Shown one piece after another: positions 24,291 to 33,173 of a DNA stretch of 41,433 nt (position 1 is the first letter of the stretch; the number at the start of each line of letters is the position of its first letter). The DNA comes from Gemmatales bacterium (GTDB lineage: Bacteria > Planctomycetota > Planctomycetia > Gemmatales > HRBIN36), in assembly GCA_025055835.1 (NCBI GenBank), contig JANWWR010000166.1:1-41433 (forward strand), read 5' to 3'. Below the pieces are notes generated by a model. The model worked only from the letters and a program-made list of their open reading frames with translations, had not been told where the DNA came from and searched no databases. The position numbers were made by a program, and so were the translations under genes.

Positions 24291-25739
24291 TTAGTTGCGG
24301 CCTTTCATTGCGACCTCGTTCAACAGCTCGAGGATGGTTGCGGTGATTTTTGTCGAGGCGTCCACTTCCAGGTAGGAAGAGCGTGCCCGCCAGGTCTCGT
24401 AGCCGCCGAGCTTGTGCTGCTCCGGTGTCGGCAGGTAGCCGTTGTATCCATTAGCCAAGGAAATCGTGAACATCGGTTGGAGCGGACTTCGCTTCTTGAG
24501 TTCCAGGCCGATCTCAGCGAAGACTTCACAGGGAATCGCTGCAATGCCCAGGTCACCGACCCGCATTGCCTGCAACTTGACCGGAACGGACGGCGGATAT
24601 TCGGCCAGAAGCACCGTCTCCCGAGCATACACCTCCGGCAGCGTCTGAAGCACGGGGCCTTTGGCCTGGGCCAGAATCTCCTTGGCCTGCGCGACCTCTT
24701 CGGCCGTCGGCCGTCGCACTCCCAGCGTGATGTCCCGCTCGGCAACAGCGAGCGGAACATGGTCCTTGAACTCGATGCGGCGATAGGCCTCGAGGGCCGC
24801 CTGGGCGACGCTGTTGGCGACGATCTTGCACTGTTCGAATTCCCTTTGGCGGGCCGGTGGCGGACCGGCGAAGTTGATGTTGTTCACGTCGCCGCTGGTG
24901 CCGTTGGACATGATGCCGACAAACTCCTTGGGTGCTTCCAGAAGCTGGGCGATCCGATCGGCAAAGGCCCCGAAGTAGTCGGCCGACAGCGGCGAGACGC
25001 CACCGACATAATGCAGCGAGTAGTTTGCCAACAGAGCCAGCGGCTTGCCGTCTCGCGTCTGCACCGCCAGGATCGAAACGTCGGGATCAATCGGCCCGGC
25101 TGGCTCGATGAGCCCCTTGGCCTGGTAGCCGGGGTTCATTTTGACGCGATCCGTGTTGCGACCGAAGGGGTCCGGGGAGATGGTTCCTGGTTCCATCTTC
25201 CAGCGGCGGTTGAACACCTGGGTCGGATCCTTGCCGACGGCCCACCCGATGCGAGCCGGCTGCAAGCGAGCGTGGGCTTCGGTGATTCCTTTGGCGATCA
25301 GCTTCGGCAGGGCCTTGGCATATTGCACGTTAGCTTCGCTCTGAAATGCGCCTGCGACCGTCGGAGCGGTGTGGGTGTGCGTGGCCGAGATCAGCATGTT
25401 CGTGACCGGGATTCCCGTCTGCTCCGAGGCCAGCCGCTTGGCTTCGTCCATGATCTCGCGGGGAATCATGCAACTGTCACACACGGCAAAGGCGAGTTTC
25501 GTCTGGCCGTCGTCCAGCACGAGACAACGGGCATGGAGCCGATCATGGACGCCGTGGGCCAGGCGGTCCTGCATCCCGCCGTTCACAGAAATGGGAAACT
25601 GGTCTGGGGTGATGTCCTGGGCGTAGGCCCCGGCCCGGAACCCTTTCTCGGAGGCGAAAGCCATCGGGAACCATTGGACAGCGCAGAAAATCACGAAGCT
25701 GGCGAGCGCCAGGCAGCATGGATGGCTCCGATTAAGCAT
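24291..25739 (-). CDS. Neutral/alkaline ceramidase-like exported hydrolase
   Basis: A 482-residue protein related to the N-terminal catalytic domain of neutral/alkaline non-lysosomal ceramidases, zinc amidases that split ceramide into sphingosine and fatty acid. A signal peptide (CLALASFVIFCAVQWFPMAFA) is followed by GAYAQDITPDQFPISVNGGM, CDSCMIPREIMDEAKRLA and the zinc motif SATHTHTAP. SNGTSGDVNNINFAG is another family block. The substrate need not be ceramide; many planctomycete relatives are annotated only as ceramidase-domain proteins. The C-terminal Ig-like domain of true ceramidases seems absent. GAGGAGGAAT before the ATG is an excellent ribosome-binding site. It diverges from the second PSCyt/PSD gene. 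Confidence 0.9.
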   Translation of the reverse strand: MLNRSHPCCLALASFVIFCAVQWFPMAFASEKGFRAGAYAQDITPDQFPISVNGGMQDRLAHGVHDRLHARCLVLDDGQTKLAFAVCDSCMIPREIMDEAKRLASEQTGIPVTNMLISATHTHTAPTVAGAFQSEANVQYAKALPKLIAKGITEAHARLQPARIGWAVGKDPTQVFNRRWKMEPGTISPDPFGRNTDRVKMNPGYQAKGLIEPAGPIDPDVSILAVQTRDGKPLALLANYSLHYVGGVSPLSADYFGAFADRIAQLLEAPKEFVGIMSNGTSGDVNNINFAGPPPARQREFEQCKIVANSVAQAALEAYRRIEFKDHVPLAVAERDITLGVRRPTAEEVAQAKEILAQAKGPVLQTLPEVYARETVLLAEYPPSVPVKLQAMRVGDLGIAAIPCEVFAEIGLELKKRSPLQPMFTISLANGYNGYLPTPEQHKLGGYETWRARSSYLEVDASTKITATILELLNEVAMKGRN

Positions 25740-26069
25740 GGCGATTCCTCCTCGGGACTTAGTTGACGGCTTCTAATGTATCAAGCCGATCGCTGACCCG
25801 CGCCAAGTTTTTGACCAGAACGCAGGAACGCAGAAACCTTTGCCAGGCCAGCGAATTGGCCGCGCCAGAATTGTGCTTGCGAAGAGATGAGAATCGGCTA
25901 TGCTGATGGAAGCTGGGTAATCTAGCCTGCCCACGGTGCAGGCCCTCAGATTGTTTCCTGCCGACGGGCGGATCGCTCCTTCAGCACGGCCGCAGACTCC
26001 ACCCAGCATTTTTGGCTGTCCCTGGCTGGAAGAGTGCCGCTCGGATGCTCAGTGAGGGGGGTAGTGCCG
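25740..26069. other. Divergent promoter region of ceramidase-like and PSCyt/PSD genes
   Basis: About 330 bases without a supported gene. One promoter-like pair for the plus strand is TTGCGA (25877-25882), a 16-base spacer and TATGCT (25899-25904), about 165 bases before the downstream ATG. Confidence in this pair is low. Nothing else stands out. Confidence 0.35.
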
Positions 26070-28607
26070 ATGAATGGTCGGACGAAGTGGATCGCCCTGG
26101 CTTTTGTGGTCCTGCTGGCCCCCAGTTCCTTTGCGGTCGCTGCGGACGCGGCCAAGCCGGAAGCACCCCGGGGGGAACCGGCCGCCTCGCCCAAGCCCGA
26201 GGACGTGTTGTCCCTTTCGATCCACCCGGCCAAGGTCGTTCTCAACGGCTCGGACCAATCGTGTCAATTGGTCGTCACTGCGACCTTGGCGGGTGACAAA
26301 CAGGTGGACCTCACCGGGGACGTGCAATACGCTGTCGCCGATGCGGCCCTGGCACGCGTCTCGCCGACGGGCCGTGTCATCCCCCTGGCCGACGGCACGA
26401 CGCAGATCACAGCCAGCTACGGAAACAAGAGCGTAAGCATTCCTCTGCAAACCGTGCACATTCAAGACAACCTGCCGATCAACTTTCCGAACCAGATCGT
26501 GCCGATCTTCACGAAACTCGGCTGCAATGCCGGCGGCTGCCACGGCAAGGCCAGCGGTCAGAACGGCTTCCGCCTGTCTCTGCTGGGCTTCGAGCCGGAA
26601 CTCGATTACATGACCCTGGTCAAGGAAGGCCGCGGTCGCCGTCTCTTCCCCGCTGCTCCGGACAATAGCCTGCTTTTGTTGAAGGGCACCGGGCAAATGC
26701 CCCACGGCGGCGGCAAGAAGCTCGATAAGGATTCGGAGGAATATCGCGCCATCCGGCGATGGATCGCCGCCGGGATGCCGTATGGCAAGCCGGAGGATCC
26801 GGTGGTCGTCCGCGTCAGTGTCTTCCCGGAACAGCGGGTGCTGTCTCGAAACGGACGGCAGCAGCTGAGCGTGACAGCCCATTACAGCGATGGTTCGACG
26901 GAAGACATCACCCGGCGTGCCCAGTACGAAAGCAATGACACGGAAATCGCCGGCGTTGACGCCCAGGGCCTGGTCCGCACCTTCTCCAACAGCGGCGAAT
27001 CGGCCATCATGGTGCGCTATCAGGGGCATGTCGCCGTCTTCCGAGCCACGGTACCGCTGGGCGGGCAAACCCCGAACTACGAGTTCCCCTACAAGACGCT
27101 GGTAGATCAGTACACGCACAAGAAGTACAAGCAGCTTGGCCTGGTTCCTTCGGAGCTTTGCTCGGATGAAGAATTCATCCGTCGGGCTTTCCTGGACATC
27201 TGCGGTACCTTACCGACTCCCACGGAGGTGATCGCCTTCGTCAATGACAAGGATCCCGCGAAGCGGGACAAGCTCGTGGACATGCTCGTGGAGCGGCCCG
27301 AGTACAGTTATTACTTCGCCAACAAGTGGGCCGACATCCTCCGCGTCAAGCGTCGAGGCCAGAATACCAACGCTCCGGGCACCTTCGCCTTCCATCAGTG
27401 GATTCGGGATGCGATTGCAAACGACAAGCCCTACGATCAGTTCGTCCGGGAGATCATTGCTGCCACCGGCGATGATTATTCCCATCCGCCGACGGTCTGG
27501 TACAAGGAAGTCCGCGAAGCCCAGCAGTTCACGGACGATCTGGCCCAGGTCTTCTTCGGCCTGCGGCTGGCCTGCGCTCAGTGCCATCACCACCCGTATG
27601 AGAAGTGGAGCCAGGACGATTACTGGGGCATCGCGGCGTTCTACGGCCGCATCGGTCGCAAAACCGTCAATGAACCAGGCGGGTTCCAGAATCAGCCGAT
27701 GCAGTTGACCCGGCTGTTCGTGAAGCGGGACGGCAGCGTGACCAACAAGCGGACGGGCCAGGCGGCGGCGTTCAAGCCGCTCGATGCCGAGCCGATCCAG
27801 GTCTCACCCGGCGAAGATCCACGCCAGCGGCTCGTGGATTGGATGGTGGACCCGAACAATCCCTTCGTGCCCCGAGCCTTGGTCAACCGTTATTGGGCGC
27901 ATTTCTTCGGTCGCGGCATCGTCGATCCGCTCGATGACATGCGGGTGACGAATCCGGCTTCCAACGAAGAACTGCTCGATGCCCTGGCCAAGGACTTCGT
28001 CAACAGCAAGTTCAGCCTGAAGCACGTCGTCAAGACCATCGCCAAGAGCCGCACTTACCAACTCAGTGCTGTGCCCAATGAATTCAACAAGATGGACAAA
28101 CAGAACTACGCCCGCTTCTATCCGCGGCGGATGAGCGCCGAAGTGTTGCTGGACGCCATTAACCAGGTCACGGACAGTCCGGCTTCGTTCGCCAATCTGC
28201 CGACGGATCCCTACGCCCCGCGGCGGGCCATCATGCTGCCGGATGAGGCGTTCAGCAATTACTTCCTCGAAGTCTTCGGCAAGCCGAGCCGGACCAGTGC
28301 CTGCGAGTGCGAGCGGGTCAACGAAGCCAATCTCGCTCAGGCCCTGCACCTGCTCAACTCCGAGGAGATTCAAAGCAAACTCAGCCGTGGCGGCGGACGA
28401 GCTGATCAACTGGCCAAGGACAATCGGCCCGAAGAGGCGAAGATCGAAGAACTGTTCCTGTGGTGCTTCGCCCGCAAGCCCACGGCCAATGAGATGCAGA
28501 CGGCCCTGGCTCACATCGCCAAGCTGGGTCCGAACAACAAGAAGGCCGCCTATGAGAACATCCTTTGGGCGCTTATCAACACCAAGGAGTTCGTCTTCAA
28601 CGACTGA
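26070..28607 (+). CDS. Ig-like (BIG2) / DUF1549 / DUF1553 planctomycete protein with CX4CH motif
   Basis: An exported 845-residue protein. Signal peptide: WIALAFVVLLAPSSFAVAA. A bacterial Ig-like domain (about residues 50-130) is followed by a cytochrome-like segment with CNAGGCHGKASGQNGFRLSL, where four residues rather than two separate the cysteines. A second Ig-like repeat comes next (SVFPEQRVLSRNGRQQLSVT, ITRRAQYESNDTEIAGVDAQ). DUF1549 carries RRAFLDICGTLPTPTEV and CAQCHHHPYEKWSQDDYWG. DUF1553 carries VDWMVDPNNPFVPRALVNRY and the SACECERVNEANLAQALHLL block. Its role is not established. Unlike the pair at 9.9-14.1 kb, no DUF1501 gene follows, and transcription appears to stop at the terminator at 28652. 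The ATG at 26070 has GAGGGG upstream; a GTG 12 codons earlier is less likely. Confidence 0.93.
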   Translation: MNGRTKWIALAFVVLLAPSSFAVAADAAKPEAPRGEPAASPKPEDVLSLSIHPAKVVLNGSDQSCQLVVTATLAGDKQVDLTGDVQYAVADAALARVSPTGRVIPLADGTTQITASYGNKSVSIPLQTVHIQDNLPINFPNQIVPIFTKLGCNAGGCHGKASGQNGFRLSLLGFEPELDYMTLVKEGRGRRLFPAAPDNSLLLLKGTGQMPHGGGKKLDKDSEEYRAIRRWIAAGMPYGKPEDPVVVRVSVFPEQRVLSRNGRQQLSVTAHYSDGSTEDITRRAQYESNDTEIAGVDAQGLVRTFSNSGESAIMVRYQGHVAVFRATVPLGGQTPNYEFPYKTLVDQYTHKKYKQLGLVPSELCSDEEFIRRAFLDICGTLPTPTEVIAFVNDKDPAKRDKLVDMLVERPEYSYYFANKWADILRVKRRGQNTNAPGTFAFHQWIRDAIANDKPYDQFVREIIAATGDDYSHPPTVWYKEVREAQQFTDDLAQVFFGLRLACAQCHHHPYEKWSQDDYWGIAAFYGRIGRKTVNEPGGFQNQPMQLTRLFVKRDGSVTNKRTGQAAAFKPLDAEPIQVSPGEDPRQRLVDWMVDPNNPFVPRALVNRYWAHFFGRGIVDPLDDMRVTNPASNEELLDALAKDFVNSKFSLKHVVKTIAKSRTYQLSAVPNEFNKMDKQNYARFYPRRMSAEVLLDAINQVTDSPASFANLPTDPYAPRRAIMLPDEAFSNYFLEVFGKPSRTSACECERVNEANLAQALHLLNSEEIQSKLSRGGGRADQLAKDNRPEEAKIEELFLWCFARKPTANEMQTALAHIAKLGPNNKKAAYENILWALINTKEFVFND

Positions 28608-28651
28608 GCTTTCGTTAAACAGGCGGACACGTCGCTAACGAATCGAGCAAG

Positions 28652-28689
28652 AAAAAAAGAGGCCCTCGACAGCGGGGGCCTCTTTTTTC
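28652..28689. terminator. Strong Rho-independent terminator, probably bidirectional
   Basis: An A-run plus GAGGCCC (to 28665) is mirrored by GGGCCTC plus a T-run (28676-28688) around a loop of about 10 bases. With A-runs on one side and T-runs on the other, it can end the PSCyt/PSD transcript (plus) and the RHH/zinc-finger transcript (minus), which converge here. Confidence 0.9.
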
Positions 28690-28781
28690 TCGCGGCTCCT
28701 CCTCCGACCGTTGCCGCCTTCGAAGAATCGCTTCGCGGCGAGTAGCCGGGTGGAAGAGAAGGCAGAGTCCGCCCTGCCGCG

Positions 28782-29204
28782 CTAAGCGTGGCGATGGGCG
28801 GTCTTCCAGTGTTTTTTGGCTTGGTCCGGAGTGATGTGCCAGCCGCAGTCGTCGCAAGCCGGGGCCTTTTCGTAACAGGTGTCGCAGTAGAACGGCCCGC
28901 CGTGGAAGAACTGCTCCAACCGAGCGCGGTCGGCAGCGGAAAGTTCCCCGGGATCGGTAACGTGGACCGAGGCTTTGTCGCCGCAACCCTCGCAGCTTCT
29001 CAGGCTCAATTTGGGCAGCTGGGCCGCATAATGGTCCACCAGTCCCTTGGGCAGCACACCGGTGCCGTGGCAGAGCGGACAGGCCATGTTCAATTGGGCC
29101 ACGATGGCCTTGCGAATGAAGGCGCTCTTATTGGGGAGTTCATTGAGAATCTTGGCCAGTTCGGCCTCGACCTTGAACGCCACGACCTCGGACTTGCGGG
29201 ACAT
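28782..29204 (-). CDS. Ribbon-helix-helix-like protein with multiple zinc-binding motifs
   Basis: A 140-residue protein. Residues 5-38 (EVVAFKVEAELAKILNELP, then NKSAFIRKAIVAQL) have the strand-helix-helix pattern of CopG/Arc-type DNA-binding domains. The rest is rich in metal-type cysteines: C42-x-x-C45-H in CPLCHGTG (like DnaJ-type CxxCxGxG units), C71-x-x-C74, C107-x-x-C110 and C117-x-x-C120. The last pair is followed by H132 and H137, giving C-x2-C-x11-H-x4-H, close to a C2H2 finger. I infer a metal-dependent DNA- or RNA-binding regulator, but the target is unknown. A GAGG site is well placed before the ATG. It runs towards the shared terminator at 28652. Confidence 0.85.
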   Translation of the reverse strand: MSRKSEVVAFKVEAELAKILNELPNKSAFIRKAIVAQLNMACPLCHGTGVLPKGLVDHYAAQLPKLSLRSCEGCGDKASVHVTDPGELSAADRARLEQFFHGGPFYCDTCYEKAPACDDCGWHITPDQAKKHWKTAHRHA

Positions 29205-29369
29205 ACTTAGACCTCGTTCATCTGGGCTCCCATAACCCTATCTCACTGTACGCAGCGATCTGGACAATCGCAAGCTCACGCTCTTCCACCGCCTCGCCTT
29301 TGCGTTTGCCGGTGCGGCATCTTAAGCTACATCGGAGGCGCGCGGGCACTTCGGGGAGAAGGCCAAGGC

Positions 29370-31031
29370 ATGATCGGAACCAGGCTGGGTCAATGGCAGA
29401 TCGAAAAAGAAATCGGCTGCGGCGGCATGGGCACGGTGTACCTGGCCCGCAACGTCGCTCCCGACAGCAATCCCGCTGAAGTTCCCGAATGGGCGGCTGT
29501 CAAGCTCTTATCTCCCCTTCTGGCTCAGGAAACCGGTTTCGTCTTGCGGTTCCGGCGCGAAATCGAGGCCCTCAGCACACTTCAGCATCCGAACATCGTC
29601 GCCCTTTTTGAATCCGGCGAATATCAGGGGCGGCCTTACTATGTCATGGAGTATGTCGAGGGGCCGAGCTTCGACGACCTGCTTCGGAAGAACGGCCGGA
29701 TGTCTTGGGACGATGTTATCGAATATGGCATCCAGATCTGCTCCGCCCTGAAGCATGCCCACGACCACGGGATCATTCACCGCGACTTGAAGCCGACCAA
29801 CCTGCTGCTGAGCAAGGAAAAACAAGTCAAGCTGCTTGATTTCGGCGTAGCTCGGCTTTTCTCCGAACGAAACCTGACGCAGGCCAACGCCGTCGTCGGC
29901 ACGGCGGAGTACCTTTCCCCGGAACAAGCTGCCGGTAAGCCGGTGACGCGCCGCAGTGATCTGTATTCCCTGGGAGTCGTGTTCTACACGCTCCTTACGG
30001 GTCGAACACCGTTTCAGGCGTCCACCACGGTGGAGATGCTCCAGAAGCATCGTTTTGCCCGCTTCGATCCGCCGCGGAAATACGCCGAAGACGTCCCCTA
30101 CGAACTGGATGATCTGGTCTGTCAATTGATGGCAAAAGACCCGGACGACCGTCCGCCGGACGCCGCCGTCGTGGCCCGGCAGCTGGAACGCATCCGGAGA
30201 CATCTGGCCCGACGCGATCAGTTGACGACCGACGAGGTCCGCAGCAGCACCACCTTGGGCGGGACGGGGATCAACTTCGTCGAGGAATTTGGTTCCGGCG
30301 AACCCGCGTCGCTGGCCGCGGATCTCGCGCGATCTCAGGCCCGCTCTGCCGCCTCCGAAGGGCCGCTGCACAAGCTGTTGAACCAGGCCTGGGTCCTGAT
30401 TTTCGGTCTGGTCATCATTCTCGGCGTTCTCATCTGGGGCCTGTGGCCAGCCAGCGTCGAACAGCGGCTGGACGAAGTGCGTCGGCTTCTGGACCGGGAC
30501 GAGTGGGCCGCCGCTTCCGAACTTCTGGACCGCATCGAGCAGCAGTACCGAGGGCATCCGTATCATGTGCAGGTGCAACTGTATCGGCAACGGATCGCTG
30601 ATCGGGAAGCGGCAGTAAAGGCCCGGTGGCGGCCGTCCTCCGAGGGCCAGACTACGACGGGCGAGGCAGAGCGATTCTTCCGCGAAGCCCAGCGGGAGTA
30701 TGAAAGCGGCAACTACGCCAAGGCCCGCACCATCTGGGAAAAGCTGGTCGCAGCATTCGACGGCATCGAATCGCAAAAAGAGTGGGTGGAAAAGGCCCGA
30801 GCTGCCCTTCGCAAGGCAGATGCCCGGGATCTGGCTGCCGTGGACGAAGCCATCCGGATGGCTCGGAACGAATCAGTTCCCCAGGCCCGACGGCGGCTTC
30901 AGGCGCTTGCTGATCTGTATCGAGATCGCGAGGACGACGCTGCCAAGACTGCCGTACGACGCATCGAAGCCGCTTTGCTTTCCCTCGACCAACGAACCGC
31001 CGGAACCGAAGCGCCTTCGCGTCAGCCTTGA
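29370..31031 (+). CDS. Membrane-anchored serine/threonine protein kinase
   Basis: A 553-residue Hanks-type kinase. The kinase domain (about residues 8-275) has every key element: GCGGMGTVYLARN loop, catalytic Lys in AAVKLLSP, HRDLKPTNLLL, DFGVARLF and VVGTAEYLSPEQAAG activation segment. One transmembrane helix (WVLIFGLVIILGVLIWGLW, about 339-361) separates the cytoplasmic kinase from a C-terminal part outside the membrane. That part has helical repeats of TPR type (AERFFREAQREYESGNYAKA, ARTIWEKLV), which may sense or bind partners. GGAG lies upstream of the ATG. It converges with the transporter gene, with only five bases between stop codons. The FHA-containing phosphatase in this window is a conceivable signalling partner by family logic only. 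Confidence 0.95.
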   Translation: MIGTRLGQWQIEKEIGCGGMGTVYLARNVAPDSNPAEVPEWAAVKLLSPLLAQETGFVLRFRREIEALSTLQHPNIVALFESGEYQGRPYYVMEYVEGPSFDDLLRKNGRMSWDDVIEYGIQICSALKHAHDHGIIHRDLKPTNLLLSKEKQVKLLDFGVARLFSERNLTQANAVVGTAEYLSPEQAAGKPVTRRSDLYSLGVVFYTLLTGRTPFQASTTVEMLQKHRFARFDPPRKYAEDVPYELDDLVCQLMAKDPDDRPPDAAVVARQLERIRRHLARRDQLTTDEVRSSTTLGGTGINFVEEFGSGEPASLAADLARSQARSAASEGPLHKLLNQAWVLIFGLVIILGVLIWGLWPASVEQRLDEVRRLLDRDEWAAASELLDRIEQQYRGHPYHVQVQLYRQRIADREAAVKARWRPSSEGQTTTGEAERFFREAQREYESGNYAKARTIWEKLVAAFDGIESQKEWVEKARAALRKADARDLAAVDEAIRMARNESVPQARRRLQALADLYRDREDDAAKTAVRRIEAALLSLDQRTAGTEAPSRQP

Positions 31032-31036
31032 GGGGG

Positions 31037-32419
31037 TCAGGCAGACGACGTCGCTTCCTTCGCCTCCGCGGCCATCTGTTCCTTCTTCGGCGGCCAGAAG
31101 AACAGCAGCAGCATCAATGCCGCAATCAACGCGGTCGCCATCGAAATCTGAAAGATGGCTCGGAAGTCGTAGGTCTCACCCTCCTTGAACACCTCGCCCA
31201 GCCGGGCCGAGGCGAAGTTGGCGACGAAAGGCCCGACGCCGAGGATGAGCAGGTTGAAAAGTCCTTGCGCACTGCTCCGAGCGTCCTTGGGGAAATACTC
31301 GTCCACGAAGATGTACACCGTGGCGAAGAAGAAGGCGTAACAGATGCCGTGAATGGCATTGATGGCCACAGCAGCCCACGGCTCGGGATAGTAAGCGAAG
31401 ACGGCGAAGCGGGCGGCGTGGCCCAGCACACCCAGCACCATCGTCCATCGCCAACCGAGCGATTTGAGCACATAGCCGAGGAAGATCATGGTCAGGATTT
31501 CCGCCACCTGGCCGATCTTCATCACCGGCGAAACCCAATTGCTCGGGATGCCGATCTGCCCCGTGAGAAAACGCTCGGTCCAGAAGAAGAAGGTCTGATG
31601 CACCGCGGCGTCGAGAAAGGTGACGATGAACAGGACGAGGACGAAGGGATAGCGAAGCAGTTTCATCGCTTCCAACCAGGCGAAGCGTTCGGCTCCGTTG
31701 CTGGGTCGGGGCGGAGTGTGCGGCAGAAAGAGGCTGAAGCCAGCCATGACCAGCGAAGCGATGCCGGCCACCAGGTAGATGTACCGTGATGCCTGCCGAA
31801 ACGCCGCACCCTTCAGGGCGTTTTCCGGGTCCAAGGCCGTGCCCAGCCATTCGGTGAATGGCACGCTGCCCAGAGCCGGCACTTTGCTCCAATCCACGAG
31901 GATGAAGATGAACGGCCACGACGCCACAATCCAGCCGATGGTGCCCCAGACGCGGACGGGGCCGAACTCTCGCTGCGGATCCCGGAGATTGGCGAAGGCA
32001 ATCGAATTGGTGATCGAGATGGTCGGTACGTAGAAGAGGCAGTGCAGAAGCATCAAACCGAAGAACGGCCAGAAGGGAGCGGATGTCGCGCCTTCTTCCT
32101 TGCGGATGAAAAACAGTCCGATCATCGCCAAGCCGCCGACAAGCTGACTGAAGGCAAGGTATTTTTCCGCAGCGAAGCGGCGATCCACGAACTGAGTGCC
32201 GACGAACAGGGCGAGCACAGCCGCCAGGTTGAACGTGCCCAGGATCAGCGGCTGCTGCCAGTCGGCATTGAAGCCTAGGCTCGGAAGATAGCCGAAGGTC
32301 AGTTCAAACCACGCCCCCCAGATAAAAAACTGCAGGAACATCATGATCGACAACCGGACCATGACGCCTCGTGATGGGCTGGGGGAGGAAAGGGTTGTCG
32401 CGTTTCCAGCACTGGCCAT
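31037..32419 (-). CDS. MFS transporter, nucleoside:H+ symporter type
   Basis: A 460-residue inner-membrane protein with about 12 hydrophobic helices. The start MVRLSIMMFLQFFIWGAWF and the later FGPVRVWGTIGWIVASWPF are characteristic of the nucleoside:H+ symporter (NHS) branch of the major facilitator superfamily, typified by E. coli NupG and XapB. GICYAFFFATVYIFVDEYFP matches the C-terminal half. The substrate is likely a nucleoside, but planctomycete members could carry other small molecules. I start at ATG 32419, preceded by GGAG; the frame is open to 32605 but that extension is not membrane-like. The C-terminus is a short charged tail. Confidence 0.92.
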   Translation of the reverse strand: MASAGNATTLSSPSPSRGVMVRLSIMMFLQFFIWGAWFELTFGYLPSLGFNADWQQPLILGTFNLAAVLALFVGTQFVDRRFAAEKYLAFSQLVGGLAMIGLFFIRKEEGATSAPFWPFFGLMLLHCLFYVPTISITNSIAFANLRDPQREFGPVRVWGTIGWIVASWPFIFILVDWSKVPALGSVPFTEWLGTALDPENALKGAAFRQASRYIYLVAGIASLVMAGFSLFLPHTPPRPSNGAERFAWLEAMKLLRYPFVLVLFIVTFLDAAVHQTFFFWTERFLTGQIGIPSNWVSPVMKIGQVAEILTMIFLGYVLKSLGWRWTMVLGVLGHAARFAVFAYYPEPWAAVAINAIHGICYAFFFATVYIFVDEYFPKDARSSAQGLFNLLILGVGPFVANFASARLGEVFKEGETYDFRAIFQISMATALIAALMLLLFFWPPKKEQMAAEAKEATSSA

Positions 32420-32590
32420 GATGGAAACTCCACGGGTTCGGGCAGGCAAAGGATTCAAGCGTAGCGCTGGGCAAGTCAGAGCGATCAAGGTAGCCGTTCT
32501 CATCCCCGAATGCAAGCGGGAGCTTTCCGGACCCGAACTCCCGGTGGAACAGGTCGATAGGGTTCTGAGGAAGGGTGCCAGGATCGCGTT

Positions 32591-32731
32591 ATGCAGAACA
32601 CGCATCAGGTCCGGCCGCCGTTGCCTGGCCTCCGCGATACGATTGCAGAACGGAACTACTGGACAGTCACGGAAGTCGGCTTGGAGCGGGCCTTGAGCGG
32701 ATCTGAGGCTCAGCGGCAGGAAGCCATTTGA
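32591..32731 (+). CDS. Possible small protein of 46 residues
   Basis: A short frame between the transporter and tRNA-Lys. It starts MQNTHQVRPPLPGLRD and ends with SGSEAQRQEAI before TGA. AGGA lies seven bases before the ATG. About 33 of 45 sense codons after the ATG end in G or C, like the neighbouring genes. There is no membrane segment or motif, and I recognise no family. It may equally be chance in GC-rich DNA. The surrounding 32420-32828 region holds nothing else I can support. Confidence 0.3.
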   Translation: MQNTHQVRPPLPGLRDTIAERNYWTVTEVGLERALSGSEAQRQEAI

Positions 32732-32828
32732 GGCCCCATCATAGGGAACTTCGGTTCACATAGGCCTCGAGAATTTGCTGGAGAATCGCAGGTTTCTGAA
32801 GCGACTCGCAAAGTGTACAAGTGATTAT

Positions 32829-32901
32829 TGGGGGCGGTGGGACTCGAACCCACGACCTCCGGATTAAAAGTCCGCTGCTCTGCCAGCTGAGCTACGCCCC
32901 C
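32829..32901 (-). tRNA. tRNA-Lys (anticodon UUU)
   Basis: The minus strand folds as a complete 73-base tRNA. The acceptor stem pairs GGGGGCG with CGCCCCC and the discriminator is A. The D arm has GCTCAGCTGGCAGAGC. The anticodon loop is CTTTTAA with anticodon TTT, and the T loop is GGTTCGAGTCC. The CCA end is not encoded, since AATA follows the acceptor stem. It is a single gene; no other tRNA or rRNA is adjacent. Confidence 0.97.
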
Positions 32902-33173
32902 GACTCAGCGATCCTGCGTTGGCTCGCCTTGCCTCTTGCCCTCAATCTATAGTCGCCTGATCCTCTCGGCCAATCGGCTCGGAGCGGCTGAGGAGCCTCG
33001 GTCCGACCTCTCAGCGTCAGGTTCACCCTTCCGAAAATGACGGCCTTGACGTCGCTAATGGCTTGAATTGGCCGTCGTGTCCCGGCCGCCAAGCAAAGAC
33101 CGCAGACAGTCCCCCGGCGGTTCGGGAAAATGGAGAACCTGATCCGATCTTTCCGAAACGAAAGGGCCGATCC

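Noticed and set aside
29508..30776. Minus-strand frame opposite the Ser/Thr kinase
   Set aside because: Antisense artefact of biased codon use; the kinase motifs are complete on the plus strand.
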